Shown: positions 7,994 to 17,173 of the stretch, piece by piece
Numbering within the stretch: the first letter of the stretch is position 1
Layout of the letters: every line of letters begins with the position of its first letter
NCBI GenBank assembly: GCA_964611635.1
Contig: CAZTAS010000002.1
Coordinates: 1-64,000 of the forward strand
Direction: 5' to 3'
DNA from: JAFDED01 sp964611635
GTDB lineage: Bacteria > Desulfobacterota > JAFDED01
DNA length: 64,000 bases
The notes under the pieces: generated by a model
What the model saw: only the letters and a program-made list of their open reading frames with translations
What the model was told of the DNA's origin: nothing
Databases searched by the model: none
Made by a program: the position numbers and the translations under genes

Positions 7994-9991
7994 ATGGGGC
8001 TGCTAAACGAAACTGAATTTTTGTCTACAGAGTCAACCTGGTTTGAGCGTTTCCTCGAAATCGTCTGCGTTGCGTGGATTCTGCTGCATATATATGTCAC
8101 GTGGAGGCTACCCTTTTCCATCGATGAACTCAAGGTTTTACATCTGGGCCTAGCTACAACCATCCTATTCTTTGCCTCCTTCATCAATAGAAAAGATATC
8201 GATAAGGCTTGGGCCTCCTGGTTTTGGGTGGGCATGGCCCTGATCTCGCTGGTCATTTCTCTCTATTTCTTTGTCGACTACGAGAATATGGTGGAACGAA
8301 TCGGTGTTCCCTCCACAGGCGACGTGGTGGTGGGAACTATCATGGTTACTGTAGTTTTAGTGGTGACTTGGCGCGAGTGGGGCTTCGTTGTCCCTTTACT
8401 GACACTGGTCACTCTTTTATACGCACTATTTGGCCAATATCTAGGCGGTTTCTTTTTTCACTCTGGCATTGATTATCCCAGGTTAACAGGATACAGCAGC
8501 ACGTACTTCATGGGGACGCTCGGGAGCCTGACAGGCTTGTCGGCAACCATGATCGTCCACTTTATCCTTTTTGGAGCATTGCTTCAGGCCGTGGGAGGTG
8601 CACGACTTATCGAGAAGATCAGCATCATTGTGAACTTGCGCTTCCGATCGGGAGCGGCTCAGACCGCAGTCATTTCCAGCAGCATGATGGGTATGATTTC
8701 TGGTTCCACGGCGGCAAATGTAGCTATAACGGGGGCCTTCACCATTCCCATGATGAAGCGCCGGGGCTATCACTCAAATTTCGCAGGGGCGGTGGAGACA
8801 GTGGCTTCCACAGGGGGTCAGATTATGCCACCTGTCATGGGAGTGAGCGCGTTTCTCATCGCAGGTTTGACCAATATACCTTATGCTCAAATCGTAATCG
8901 CGGCGTTTCTGCCAGCCATAGTCTACTATTTGAATTTATCATTCGCAGTCATGATCCGCAGCCGCAAAAGGGGATTCTCGTTGATAAAGCGGGATGACGA
9001 GGAGAGCATCATTCGTGGAAAAGATGTTTTGAAGGAGCACGGTCACCTGCTTATCCCTGTAATAATTCTGAGTTGGCGCATATTGATTGGCGAGACGCCT
9101 GCAAAAGCAGTTCTCTATGCCAATATGAGCCTGGTAGCAGTTGGATTAGTCCACACAGTGTTATTGAGGCTAATAAGCGGACACGCGGGTATAGTGGAGT
9201 TTGGACGGCAGGTTTTCAGGGGTCTGGTTAATGGCGCTCGAGAGGGGGCCAAACTGGGCGTCGTACTGGGTACCATGGGAATAATCGTGGAAATGTTCAC
9301 CGTCACCGGCTTCGGCCAACGGCTGAGCTACGCTATGGTGGATCTGGCAGGGGGCAACGCACTTATCCTGATCACACTTGTGGCCGTCATCACCTTGTTT
9401 TTCGGCATGGGAATGCCTACCCCTGGAGCATATCTCTTGGCGGTCTTGCTGTCGGCTCCGGCATTGATCAAGTTCGGGTTTCCGGTGCTCTCAGTCCACA
9501 TGTTCGTCTTTTACTTTGCAATCATTTCCGCGCTTACGCCCCCCGTTGCTATTGGCGTGCTGGTGGCTGTGGGCATATCTGGAGGCAATTATCTCGGAAC
9601 AGCGCTTAATGCAATACGCCTCGCTCTGCCTGGTTTCCTCCTCCCATTTTACTTCTTATATCAACCGGCGATTCTCAATTTGGCGAAGAATCCACTTGGA
9701 GCATTACATTTTAATATCTTACTGTTGATCGGTATGTTCGGGATGAGCATATTTTTCGATAGTTTTTTCATGCGCCGGGTAGGATGGCCAGAGAGAATAA
9801 TTTATTTATCGGGCGCGATCTTGATATTTCATCCAAGCGAGGTTTATTCATGGCTTGGCTTCGGAATCCTGCTGGCCTTCGGGGCTGCTCACTTTCTACT
9901 TTACTCGAGGCAATTACATCTTGATGACAAGCTGATGAATAAGGACGCAATAGAAGCGCCGGTTGAACAGCCTTCCGAAACTAAAAGTTAG
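7994..9991 (+). CDS. TRAP transporter fused permease (DctQM-type, TAXI-associated)
   Basis: 665-residue polytopic inner-membrane protein in which the small 4-helix (DctQ-like) and large 12-helix (DctM-like) TRAP subunits are fused, the usual arrangement with TAXI receptors. Hydrophobic segments start near residue 15 and recur to about 640. The DctM-type core is visible in GSTAANVAITGAFTIPMM, ASTGGQIMPPVMG and GMGMPTPGAYLL. It uses an ion gradient to import the ligand captured by the receptor encoded upstream. The ribosome site (CCGGAG) is modest. A hairpin downstream may end the transcript. Confidence 0.9.
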   Translation: MGLLNETEFLSTESTWFERFLEIVCVAWILLHIYVTWRLPFSIDELKVLHLGLATTILFFASFINRKDIDKAWASWFWVGMALISLVISLYFFVDYENMVERIGVPSTGDVVVGTIMVTVVLVVTWREWGFVVPLLTLVTLLYALFGQYLGGFFFHSGIDYPRLTGYSSTYFMGTLGSLTGLSATMIVHFILFGALLQAVGGARLIEKISIIVNLRFRSGAAQTAVISSSMMGMISGSTAANVAITGAFTIPMMKRRGYHSNFAGAVETVASTGGQIMPPVMGVSAFLIAGLTNIPYAQIVIAAFLPAIVYYLNLSFAVMIRSRKRGFSLIKRDDEESIIRGKDVLKEHGHLLIPVIILSWRILIGETPAKAVLYANMSLVAVGLVHTVLLRLISGHAGIVEFGRQVFRGLVNGAREGAKLGVVLGTMGIIVEMFTVTGFGQRLSYAMVDLAGGNALILITLVAVITLFFGMGMPTPGAYLLAVLLSAPALIKFGFPVLSVHMFVFYFAIISALTPPVAIGVLVAVGISGGNYLGTALNAIRLALPGFLLPFYFLYQPAILNLAKNPLGALHFNILLLIGMFGMSIFFDSFFMRRVGWPERIIYLSGAILIFHPSEVYSWLGFGILLAFGAAHFLLYSRQLHLDDKLMNKDAIEAPVEQPSETKS

Positions 9992-10043
9992 ATTGTACGA
10001 GGGATGGATTATAGATGTTCAGAATAATCCAAAGAGTGAAGCT

Positions 10044-10062
10044 CCCCGCTTACAAGGCGGGG
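10044..10062 (+). terminator. GC-rich hairpin downstream of TRAP permease
   Basis: CCCCGC (10044-10049) pairs with GCGGGG (10057-10062) across a 7-nt loop and is followed by an A-rich stretch (CATAAAAAATTAG). It lies 50 bp after the permease stop and could end the left operon. It could also serve the convergent gene ending at 10156, where the A run would be read as U. Assigned by structure alone. Confidence 0.45.
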
Positions 10063-10155
10063 CATAAAAAATTAGACATCATAATCTACTAATAACAGCA
10101 GCCGTGGATGATATTTAGGGAGCCTCCTTGCTGTTGTAGCTGTCCACACGTTAGT

Positions 10156-11130
10156 TTAAATGGGTCTTAATGAGAATACTATTTTATGCTCTTGCCTTTC
10201 CCTTTGTACCATCCCCTTTTCCTCAAGGTATTTCAGATGTGCAATCGCCTCTCCTGTGGCAAACCATTTTTGCGAAACAGGGAAGAGATCCCAAGAGTCA
10301 TAGTTAATATCCCAGCTCATTTGCGATGCTACCTGATAGGCGTTCTTGCTGCCGTTTTTCAAGATAGAGAACACCTCATCAGCCCTGGTCTGGTGGTGCT
10401 TTTTCAACTCCTGAATTCTCTTTTTACAGTTCCTGAAGATGACTCTATGGCCGGGCAATACAAGCTCAATATCTAACTCATTTACCTTGTCAAGGCTTGC
10501 CAGATAATCCTCAAGGGGATTCTCTTTATCGGACCAAAGTTGAATGTTAGGGGTTATGTCATTAAGAATATGATCTCCAGAGACCAAGATCTTCTTGCCA
10601 GGCTCATAAAGACACATATGACCCCTGGTATGACCGGGAGTTTCCAAGCATTTAAATAGGTAGTCACCAATGCTTATGGTGTTGTTTTCTTTCAATATAT
10701 TAAATGTCAAGTGCCCTTGTGAGCTGTATTTGTAACCAGGATGATTATGAAGGGCCGCTCGAAGCTCATCTTCCGGGAAACCATTATTATTAGCAAAGTT
10801 AATCATATCATCCCAGCGTAAACCGCCCCCAATTCTATCTGCATCTGGCTGGTTGAAGAATATCTTCGAGGTATTTTTCGCCAGGTTAGAAACGAGGCCA
10901 AGATGGTCCGCATGCAAATGGGTAATAAAAAAGTCTGTTTTCCTTAAATCCACCCCAAGTTCCCTCAAACCAGCCTGCATTGCATTCATACACTCTTCTC
11001 GATTCATCCCCGTGTCAATAATCAAATTCCGCTCCGAAGCTTTTATCACATATGAATTGATGGCTTTCAGGGGATTGCGGGGAAGGGGAATTTCAATTTT
11101 GTATAAATTTTCGAAAATTTTTTCAATCAT
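10156..11130 (-). CDS. Metallo-beta-lactamase-fold hydrolase
   Basis: 324-residue soluble protein. The zinc-binding motif H71-x-H73-x-D75-H76 (THLHADHLG) is intact; GHTRGHMCLY and LVSGDHI supply further ligands, so it should be an active hydrolase. The C-terminal third (about 235-324) looks like a winged-helix extension (HQTRADEVFSIL to HLKYLEEKGMV) as in hydroxyacylglutathione-hydrolase-like proteins that act on thioesters or lactones. The ATG follows AGGAGCGAGTCG. It stands alone, convergent with the TRAP operon, and its 5' end lies 34 bp from an IS remnant, so its promoter may be altered. The substrate is unknown. Confidence 0.87.
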   Translation of the reverse strand: MIEKIFENLYKIEIPLPRNPLKAINSYVIKASERNLIIDTGMNREECMNAMQAGLRELGVDLRKTDFFITHLHADHLGLVSNLAKNTSKIFFNQPDADRIGGGLRWDDMINFANNNGFPEDELRAALHNHPGYKYSSQGHLTFNILKENNTISIGDYLFKCLETPGHTRGHMCLYEPGKKILVSGDHILNDITPNIQLWSDKENPLEDYLASLDKVNELDIELVLPGHRVIFRNCKKRIQELKKHHQTRADEVFSILKNGSKNAYQVASQMSWDINYDSWDLFPVSQKWFATGEAIAHLKYLEEKGMVQRERQEHKIVFSLRPI

Positions 11131-11164
11131 CGACTCGCTCCTAATTTTTCTGTATCATTCATAA

Positions 11165-11585
11165 AAAGTGCCTTGGATTTGCTCAATGAACGAATGATCC
11201 TCATTTCTGAGGAACATGGGATCCGGCTGTTGAGGGTGCTGACGGATCGAGGGAGGGATTTCTATGGCCGAGCGGACCGTTATTAATATTAGCTGATTTT
11301 AGCCCTCAATTATGTTGGGCGCATCAAAATAAAGGCCAAGAACTCTAAGACAAATGGGATCTTTGAACAGTTCCATAAAACAATTTTGGATGAGTTTTAT
11401 CTTTTATCGGCTGCGATGAAGAAGAAGATCTACACGGGCATGTCCGACCCTCTGGAGAATCTGGAAGCCTGAATGGAGTAATACGATAACCCGAGATCAA
11501 TCCAAAGTAAAATATGCCCTTGTAAGAACTGCATGGAGATCTTCCTGGAAAATTTGCCCTTAATAAAAGAGAAAATGTTGTATGT
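11165..11585 (+). pseudogene. IS3-like (IS481/IS3 integrase core) transposase remnant
   Basis: Reading the plus strand gives the C-terminal part of a DDE integrase-core transposase broken by stops and shifts: LNERMILISEEHGIRLLRVL, then TDRGRDFYGRADRY and a stop. After a gap come KAKNSKTNGIFEQFHKTILD, KKKIYTGMSDPLE and CKNCMEIFLE. The order and spacing match the catalytic-core end of IS481/IS3 transposases (TDRG with Asp, NGICERFHKT with Glu). The N-terminal half and the inverted repeats are not visible. A clear dead fragment that cannot encode an active transposase. Confidence 0.8.
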
Positions 11586-11715
11586 GATTAACTACAGTCT
11601 GACAGTAGCAATATAGTAGTATACTACGCTCAGAAAGGATAAATATCAGATCATAGTCGCTGCATCATTACCATCACTCAATCTTCTTTGGTTACATTAT
11701 ATGCTCTGTCATTCA

Positions 11716-12258
11716 TTATTTTATCCTCTCTGACAGGGCAAATCCCTCTTCCAGAGCCGCCAGGTTTTTCTCAATTGTTGCCTTTGGAACCGTGTTTTTC
11801 ACGGCCTCCTTCATCTCATCCGAGGAAACAATGCCAGTGAGTCCCGTTAGAGCCCCGAGCATGACGATATTTGTGAACATCCGGTTTTTCAGCTTCTTGT
11901 CCGCAGTCCTGGTTACCGGCAACTTGTAAATCCTAATGTCTCTCCGCTTCGGTACGTTCTTTACCAAGTCCTCATCTACTATAAGAGTTCCTCCGTCCGG
12001 AAGATCTGTAATGTATCTATCCAGGGCCTCTTGAGAGAGGGCGACGAAGAAATCAGCGGCTGTCACCATGGGGAAAGATATCTCCTCATCTGATATTACA
12101 ACCTCGGTCTTGCATGCCCCACCCCTGGCTTCAGGACCATAAGATTGCACCTGTGTACTGAACTTATTCCCGTATATTGCCGCGGTTCCCAGAACGATGC
12201 CGCTTAAGACCACCCCCTGGCCCCCAAAGCCTGCAATACGAACTTCATATCTTGCCAC
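11716..12258 (-). CDS. korC: 2-oxoacid:ferredoxin oxidoreductase, gamma subunit
   Basis: Gamma domain of a 2-oxoglutarate (or related 2-oxoacid):ferredoxin oxidoreductase, about 180 residues. It starts RYEVRIAGFGGQGVVLSG, the hallmark of KorC/PorG, and continues with QVQSYGPEARGG. The best start is the GTG at 12258, six bases after AGGAGGTG; an in-frame ATG further upstream (12306) lacks such a site and adds a non-family leader. The last gene of the minus-strand korD-A-B-C set, 146 bp after korB. Together the four subunits oxidise the 2-oxoacid with CoA and reduce ferredoxin. Confidence 0.9.
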   Translation of the reverse strand: MARYEVRIAGFGGQGVVLSGIVLGTAAIYGNKFSTQVQSYGPEARGGACKTEVVISDEEISFPMVTAADFFVALSQEALDRYITDLPDGGTLIVDEDLVKNVPKRRDIRIYKLPVTRTADKKLKNRMFTNIVMLGALTGLTGIVSSDEMKEAVKNTVPKATIEKNLAALEEGFALSERIK

Positions 12259-12404
12259 TATCAACACCTCCTCTACTCCCTGAAGAATACCGATGGCCTG
12301 GCCCATAATGAATATTCAGGCGGCCGTTGGCCAACAGTTGCCCCCGCCAGCATCGCTTAATTTGCAGCGACTTGGTTGCCTCCAGCCAGAGGAAGACCGG
12401 CGCA

Positions 12405-13280
12405 TTATGCCTGCGGGGACTTCCCCTCATCCCGGGAGGCCTCCTCTGCAATGCCTCTCATGTATTCAGAAAACTCGGGTCTTGTGGCGCTATACAGCTC
12501 GCCGAGCAAGAACTTGCCTTCGATCTCCTCCGGCAACATCTTTGCGGCTTTTTCCTTCGTAACAGAGTCAGCCTTGAGCCAATTCATCATTTCAATTGCA
12601 TCGCCAAGCTTGTTCCTTCGCCCATACTGAGTAGGGCAATGGGAGAGTATCTCTATGAAGCTGAACCCTTTATTCTGGATGCCTTTCTTTATGGCGTTAA
12701 TAACCTGTCTGGCATGGAACGTGGTCCACCTTGCTATATAAGTAGCACCCGCCTCTCTCATAAGGTTGGAAAGGTTAAAAGGTGCCTCTTTATTCTTGTA
12801 TGGAGTCGTAGCAGTGTAGACGTCTGTGGGGGTTGTGGGTGAGAATTGTCCACCCGTCATGCCATAATTGAAGTTATTTATAGCAATAAGGGTTACATCT
12901 ACGTTGCGCCTTGCCGCGTGAATAAGGTGATTTCCGCCTATAGCAACACACTCGCCGTCACCGCTGTGCACCAGCACGGTAAGCTCGGGCTTTGCCAGCT
13001 TCACTCCTGTGGCAAAAGAAAGGGCCCTCCCATGCAAAGTGTGGAAAAAGTCTTTATGCCAGTAAGTGCACATTCTGCCTGTACAGCCGCTCCCCCCGAC
13101 CCATAGCACCTTATCTTCATCAAGGCCAAGCTCCTCTATAGCCTTGATGGTATAGTGCCACACCTGACCGATCCCGCATCCCGGGCACCAGAGGTGCGGG
13201 GTACCCGGGCTATCCTTTCTGAAATGCTTCAAAGCGGGATGTGCCGGTGAATCCTTCAAATTTTCATCTATTCCGCTCAT
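12405..13280 (-). CDS. korB: 2-oxoacid:ferredoxin oxidoreductase, beta (TPP-binding) subunit
   Basis: 291 residues. It holds the thiamine diphosphate and one iron-sulfur cluster: CPGCG at 32-36, further cysteines near 66-71, GDGE at 107-110 and NFNYGMTGGQ at 136-145 for the Mg-TPP site. The C-terminal region contains the FSFIEILSHCPTQYGR signature of KorB rather than pyruvate-specific PorB. Its ATG overlaps the korA stop (ATGA-type overlap), indicating translational coupling. Substrate choice (2-oxoglutarate versus branched 2-oxoacids) is inferred from family resemblance and from the neighbouring succinyl-CoA-ligase-like genes. Confidence 0.92.
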   Translation of the reverse strand: MSGIDENLKDSPAHPALKHFRKDSPGTPHLWCPGCGIGQVWHYTIKAIEELGLDEDKVLWVGGSGCTGRMCTYWHKDFFHTLHGRALSFATGVKLAKPELTVLVHSGDGECVAIGGNHLIHAARRNVDVTLIAINNFNYGMTGGQFSPTTPTDVYTATTPYKNKEAPFNLSNLMREAGATYIARWTTFHARQVINAIKKGIQNKGFSFIEILSHCPTQYGRRNKLGDAIEMMNWLKADSVTKEKAAKMLPEEIEGKFLLGELYSATRPEFSEYMRGIAEEASRDEGKSPQA

Positions 13281-14431
13281 GAAATAACCCTCCCAACGGC
13301 TTCCTGGATCTCCAAGGGTGTATGTATATCTACCCCGGGTTTGGGGACTGATAATACCTCGGCATACCTCCCTGCAACCCTTTCCAGTTCACGGACCATT
13401 TTCCCGAGGTTCATCTCCGGAACTAAGAGTGCCTTTACATGCTTTGCAACTTCCCGAATCCTTTCGTCAGGAAAAGGCCAGAGGGTTATCAGCCTCACAA
13501 AGGCCACTCGCCTCCCTTCGGCCCTCAGCCCCCTCATTGCGTCTTTTGCTGCCCTCGCTACGCTTCCATAGGAAACGATGGCAACTTCAGCGTCTTCAAG
13601 ACCCTCTGATTCAATCCTGACTATCGAGTCAACATTCTTTTCAATCTTATCATAGAGCCTCTGAACAAGACTGGCATGGGCCTTGAAGTCTGTTGAGGGC
13701 CTACCCGTCTCTGTTCGTGTGAAACTTGAAACCGGAAGCGCGTAACCGTCTCCGAATGAGGGCATCGGTGGGACTCCATTAGGGCTATCTGGGCGGAGCG
13801 GAACGAATTTCTCTGGCGCAACATCGGGCTTTTTTCTGTTGACAAGCGTTATCTTCTCGGGTTCGGGAATGGTTACCCTTTCACGCATGTGGCTGACAAT
13901 CTCATCCGATAAGATGAACACAGGGGTTCTGTAAGCCTCCGAGTAATTGAAGGCCTCGATGGTAAGGTAGAACAGCTCCTGGGGAGAGCTAGGAGCCAGT
14001 GCGATTATTGAATAATCCGCATTGCTCCCATATCGCACCTGATACACATCACCCTGCATGCTTTTGGTAGCCGCACCGGTACCAGGCCCGACTCTCTGGG
14101 CATCCACAATGACGCACGGGATCTCGGCCATGGCCGCATAGCCTATCTCCTCCTGCATCAAGCATATTCCATTGCCTGATGTGGCCGTCATGGCTTTCCA
14201 CCCACCCGCTGATGCTCCTACCACTATTCCAAGAGAGGCCAGCTCATCTTCTCCCTGAACGTAAATACCACCAACCCGGGGGAGACGCCTGGCCATGAAC
14301 TCGGCTATCTCTGTGGCTGGCGTTATGGGATAACCTGCAAACAGCATACAACCTGCCGCAATGGCTCCCTCCACGCATGCCTCGTTGCCTTGCATAAAAA
14401 ATGTACCGGTTCTGACCCTCTTGTTCACCAA
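13277..14431 (-). CDS. korA: 2-oxoacid:ferredoxin oxidoreductase, alpha subunit
   Basis: 384 residues, the pyrimidine-binding domain I/II part of KorA. The N-terminus (GNEACVEGAIAAGC, GYPITPATEI) and the GEDELASLGIVVGAS and ATSGNGICLM segments are typical. The C-terminal third is a domain II-like region (AIVSYGSVARAAKDA, RLITLWPFPDE). It pairs with korB (4-base overlap). The ATG follows a GGAGGTGATAATTG ribosome site. Complexes of this type work in the cytoplasm and feed low-potential electrons to ferredoxin. Confidence 0.92.
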   Translation of the reverse strand: MVNKRVRTGTFFMQGNEACVEGAIAAGCMLFAGYPITPATEIAEFMARRLPRVGGIYVQGEDELASLGIVVGASAGGWKAMTATSGNGICLMQEEIGYAAMAEIPCVIVDAQRVGPGTGAATKSMQGDVYQVRYGSNADYSIIALAPSSPQELFYLTIEAFNYSEAYRTPVFILSDEIVSHMRERVTIPEPEKITLVNRKKPDVAPEKFVPLRPDSPNGVPPMPSFGDGYALPVSSFTRTETGRPSTDFKAHASLVQRLYDKIEKNVDSIVRIESEGLEDAEVAIVSYGSVARAAKDAMRGLRAEGRRVAFVRLITLWPFPDERIREVAKHVKALLVPEMNLGKMVRELERVAGRYAEVLSVPKPGVDIHTPLEIQEAVGRVIS

Positions 14432-14543
14432 TTATCACCTCCGAGAAAAGACAGAATCCGTGAAGTCTTCCTGATTTCAGAATTTTTCATTCGCTTGAGC
14501 TTTAAAAGTTCAATGATACTCATCACTTAACATCTCATCCCCG

Positions 14544-14825
14544 TTAACCGGACACGCCCACACTTTCATCTATTTCTGCGATAGCGATTGCAAAATCAGG
14601 ACAGAACAACTCGCACATGCGGCATCCGGTGCACCTATCCATGTCCGCCGGGATAGGCACATTACAGCCTCTCTCATTAAACTCCTCCGAAAGCTTTAGG
14701 GCATCCCTCGGACAGAAATGGACACATATTCCGCAACCTTTACAAAATTCTTCATCCACAAAAATTTTATACCGTTTCAATGCAAGTCCCTCTAAAACTC
14801 GCTGAGCCTCAAGCCGCTGTATCAT
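14544..14825 (-). CDS. korD: Two-cluster 4Fe-4S ferredoxin, delta subunit of the 2-oxoacid oxidoreductase
   Basis: 93 residues with two complete CxxCxxCxxxCP motifs: C28, C31, C34, C38 and C65, C68, C71, C75. It is the electron-transfer (delta) subunit and the first gene of the operon, 112 bp before korA. The ATG at 14825 has a weak ribosome site. A TTG at 14780 preceded by GAGGG would give the more usual family N-terminus (KRYKIFVDEE) and is a plausible true start. Confidence 0.88.
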   Translation of the reverse strand: MIQRLEAQRVLEGLALKRYKIFVDEEFCKGCGICVHFCPRDALKLSEEFNERGCNVPIPADMDRCTGCRMCELFCPDFAIAIAEIDESVGVSG

Positions 14826-15611
14826 CCGTTATTGTCGTTACCGTGCCTATCCTCCCCGTTTTCCTGAGCTGGCACGGTTGGCGAGAAAGATGGTCTTAAT
14901 GCGAGATGGCCTGCCTCTGTTTATAAATCTTAGGCTTAATAATAACCGAATTTTTCCTCACAACCAGGTCAAGTCCGCAAAACTCACGCTGCCTGCCATT
15001 TGGTGGGAGAAATCTTTGGCTCAAAACAAGACTTTCAGGCGTTTCACAATCTTCCATAAGTGGTTTTTAAGGCATGAAAATTAATTGGGCTGTTGTTATC
15101 CAATCCTATTTGCATTTATTTATTTTTACATGAGTGCTTTGCCCGAGTACCAAAAAATGCTTTAAATACATTTAAATTACCAGAGGATTTGTTCAAAGTC
15201 AATGATGGCGAACCATCTGTTTCTCAAGACAAGAAAAGCAGAATCCTTCTTCGGAGCCTTATTAAAGCCTTATTCCCCGTTGAGATGGCACCATGGTGGC
15301 CAGCGGATTCCGGCTTGACCGTTAAGGCCACAATAAGTTGTCCAAACGGGGGAGGCCATGTATAATTATTAGCCTCGGGAGTCATGAAGTGTTAAATTCA
15401 AATGGAAAATCCCTGGCTCAATGGCGTGGGAATTGGCATACTGACCATATCTTTTTTCTTGACAAGCCTTTCGCTCTTGAAATAGAGGAAAGTTAAAGTT
15501 TTGACATTCCATTAATGGAAGGAGGGAAAGCATCCTTATGTTAAGTAATTTTTTATTTCTATGTAGAATTGGGTGTAATAAGGGAAAATCCGTTTGTTAA
15601 AGGAGAGGAAA
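14826..15611. other. Divergent intergenic region between kor and suc sets
   Basis: 786 bp separate the two divergent operons, ample room for both promoters. A TTGACA at 15459-15464 lies about 150 bp before sucC, but the matching -10 is poor (ATAGAG). A 27-residue hydrophobic reading frame (15402-15485, beginning MENPWLNGVGIGILTISFFL) overlaps it and lacks a ribosome site. Other open frames here are short and resemble nothing I know. No RNA gene was recognised. Confidence 0.5.
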
Positions 15612-16859
15612 ATGGCCCGTTTGTATGAGTATCAAGGCAAACAGCTTTTGAAAGAAGCAGGGATTTCAATCCCGGATGGGGGCGTTGCCTTTACAAAAGT
15701 GGAGGCCGGGACTATTGCCAGAAAAATAGGGAAGGCTGTGGCTCTGAAAGCCCAAATCTGGGCAGGAGGCAGGGGAAAGGCTGGAGCTATTAGGTTTGCG
15801 GATACCCCGGAAGAGGCTGAGAGGATCGCAGAGGAGCTCTTTGGAGCCCAGGTCAAGGATTTTTTAGTCAACAAGATATTGGTGGAGGAGAAGTTAGATA
15901 TTGAGAAGGAGTTCTATGTGGGTGTCATAGTTGATCCATCTATGAATGTTCAGGCTCCACGGGTAATGTTCAGCTGTGAAGGGGGAGTGGAGATTGAGGA
16001 TGTGCCCGAGGATAAGATAGCCCAGGCGGTTATAGATATCTTTCTGGGACTCAAGCCTTATCAGGCAATGAACCTGGCCAGGAAGGCCGGTGTGCCTTCG
16101 AAACTGCTCGGTTCTGTTAGTTCGGTTATCAGTGGTTTATATGAGGTGTTCCGCCGGTATGACTGTCGTACAATTGAAATCAATCCATTAGTGATGACCC
16201 GCGGGGGGAAAATAGTGGCTGCTGATTGTCGCGCGGCCATTGACGACTCCTCAGTTTACAGACACCCTGAGATGGGGATAGATGTGGCGAGGGAGTCGAA
16301 TAGAGAGCCCACTGAGTTTGACAAAATCGCCTGGCAGATTGAGGAGGGCGACTTGCGTGGGACCGGCTATGTGGCCCAGATGGCCGCAGAGTTCAAAGAT
16401 CCAGGGTATATTGGGTATCACGGTATCGGCGGCGGTGGCGCTATTCTCGGGGTAGATGCCTTGAACAGGGCAGGGTTGAAAATTGCCAACTATGCCGATA
16501 CGAGCGGAAACCCAACGGCGGCTAAGGTTTACAGGGTCGCCAAGCTTATCCTCTCCCAGCCGAACATTGAAGGGTATTGTCTGGGTGGATTCCTCATGGC
16601 CAATCAGGAGCAATGGCATCACTCGCACGGCCTGGTTAAAGCACTGAGGGAGGAATTGCCGCAGCGTCCGGGTTTCCCGGTGGTGCTCCTTCTGTGTGGG
16701 AACAAGGAAAAGGAGTCCCTGGAGATCCTCCGTGAAGGGCTCAAGGACCTACCGGCACGCATTGAAATTTACGGGAGAGAGCATTTTTATGATACGGATT
16801 TCATAGCCCAGAGGATGCGGGCTCTTGTGGAGGAGTATCGCAAAGAACGCGGCGCATAG
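15612..16859 (+). CDS. Succinyl-CoA ligase (ADP-forming)-like beta subunit
   Basis: Beta subunit of a SucC-type acyl-CoA ligase with an N-terminal ATP-grasp domain (LYEYQGKQLLKEAGISIPDG; ALKAQIWAGGRGKAG; EINPLV near residue 197) and a C-terminal flavodoxin-like CoA-ligase domain (GGGGAILGVDALNRAG). An in-frame TTG lies 18 bp upstream, but the ATG at 15612 is preceded by AAAGGAGAGGAAA and matches the family N-terminus. At 415 residues it is longer than typical SucC. With the alpha subunit two genes downstream it would make ATP from succinyl-CoA or a related CoA ester. Co-location with korABCD supports a 2-oxoglutarate to succinate route. Confidence 0.88.
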   Translation: MARLYEYQGKQLLKEAGISIPDGGVAFTKVEAGTIARKIGKAVALKAQIWAGGRGKAGAIRFADTPEEAERIAEELFGAQVKDFLVNKILVEEKLDIEKEFYVGVIVDPSMNVQAPRVMFSCEGGVEIEDVPEDKIAQAVIDIFLGLKPYQAMNLARKAGVPSKLLGSVSSVISGLYEVFRRYDCRTIEINPLVMTRGGKIVAADCRAAIDDSSVYRHPEMGIDVARESNREPTEFDKIAWQIEEGDLRGTGYVAQMAAEFKDPGYIGYHGIGGGGAILGVDALNRAGLKIANYADTSGNPTAAKVYRVAKLILSQPNIEGYCLGGFLMANQEQWHHSHGLVKALREELPQRPGFPVVLLLCGNKEKESLEILREGLKDLPARIEIYGREHFYDTDFIAQRMRALVEEYRKERGA

Positions 16860-16871
16860 GGGGTAATTTCC

Positions 16872-17159
16872 ATGGAATTTGAAGAGAGAACAATAAAAGT
16901 GATTATTGATGAAGAGAAATGTCAAGGATGCAAAACGCACGCTTGTGTGGAAGCTTGCAAGGTATTCGACAGGGGGATTTTGGAACTTATAGACGGAAAG
17001 CCAGGGGTATCCCGCAGCCCGGATGATCTCAAAAGAATGGGGACTGAATGTCTGGCCTGTGAGTACGAGTGTTGGTTCAGGGGTAACGGGGCCATCCGTA
17101 TTGAAGCCCCTATGCCCGGTTTGGAAGAGTATCGCAGAAAGCACGCTACAGCTTATTAA
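16872..17159 (+). CDS. Small ferredoxin-like protein between sucC- and sucD-like genes
   Basis: 95 residues with seven cysteines: C17, C20, C25, C29 (CxxCxxxxCxxxC, one residue longer than the usual second gap) and C60, C63, C67 (CxxCxxxC, no fourth cysteine seen). It probably binds one or two iron-sulfur clusters. It starts 12 bp after the beta subunit and ends 14 bp before the alpha subunit, so it is co-translated with both. A ferredoxin wedged inside a succinyl-CoA ligase operon has no textbook role. It may tie the ligase to the kor complex or be a structural subunit (inference). Confidence 0.75.
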   Translation: MEFEERTIKVIIDEEKCQGCKTHACVEACKVFDRGILELIDGKPGVSRSPDDLKRMGTECLACEYECWFRGNGAIRIEAPMPGLEEYRRKHATAY

Positions 17160-17173
17160 AAGAGGACATCACT

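Noticed and set aside
12327..12842. 171-codon plus-strand frame
   Set aside because: Antisense to korB, which has intact TPP and cluster motifs.
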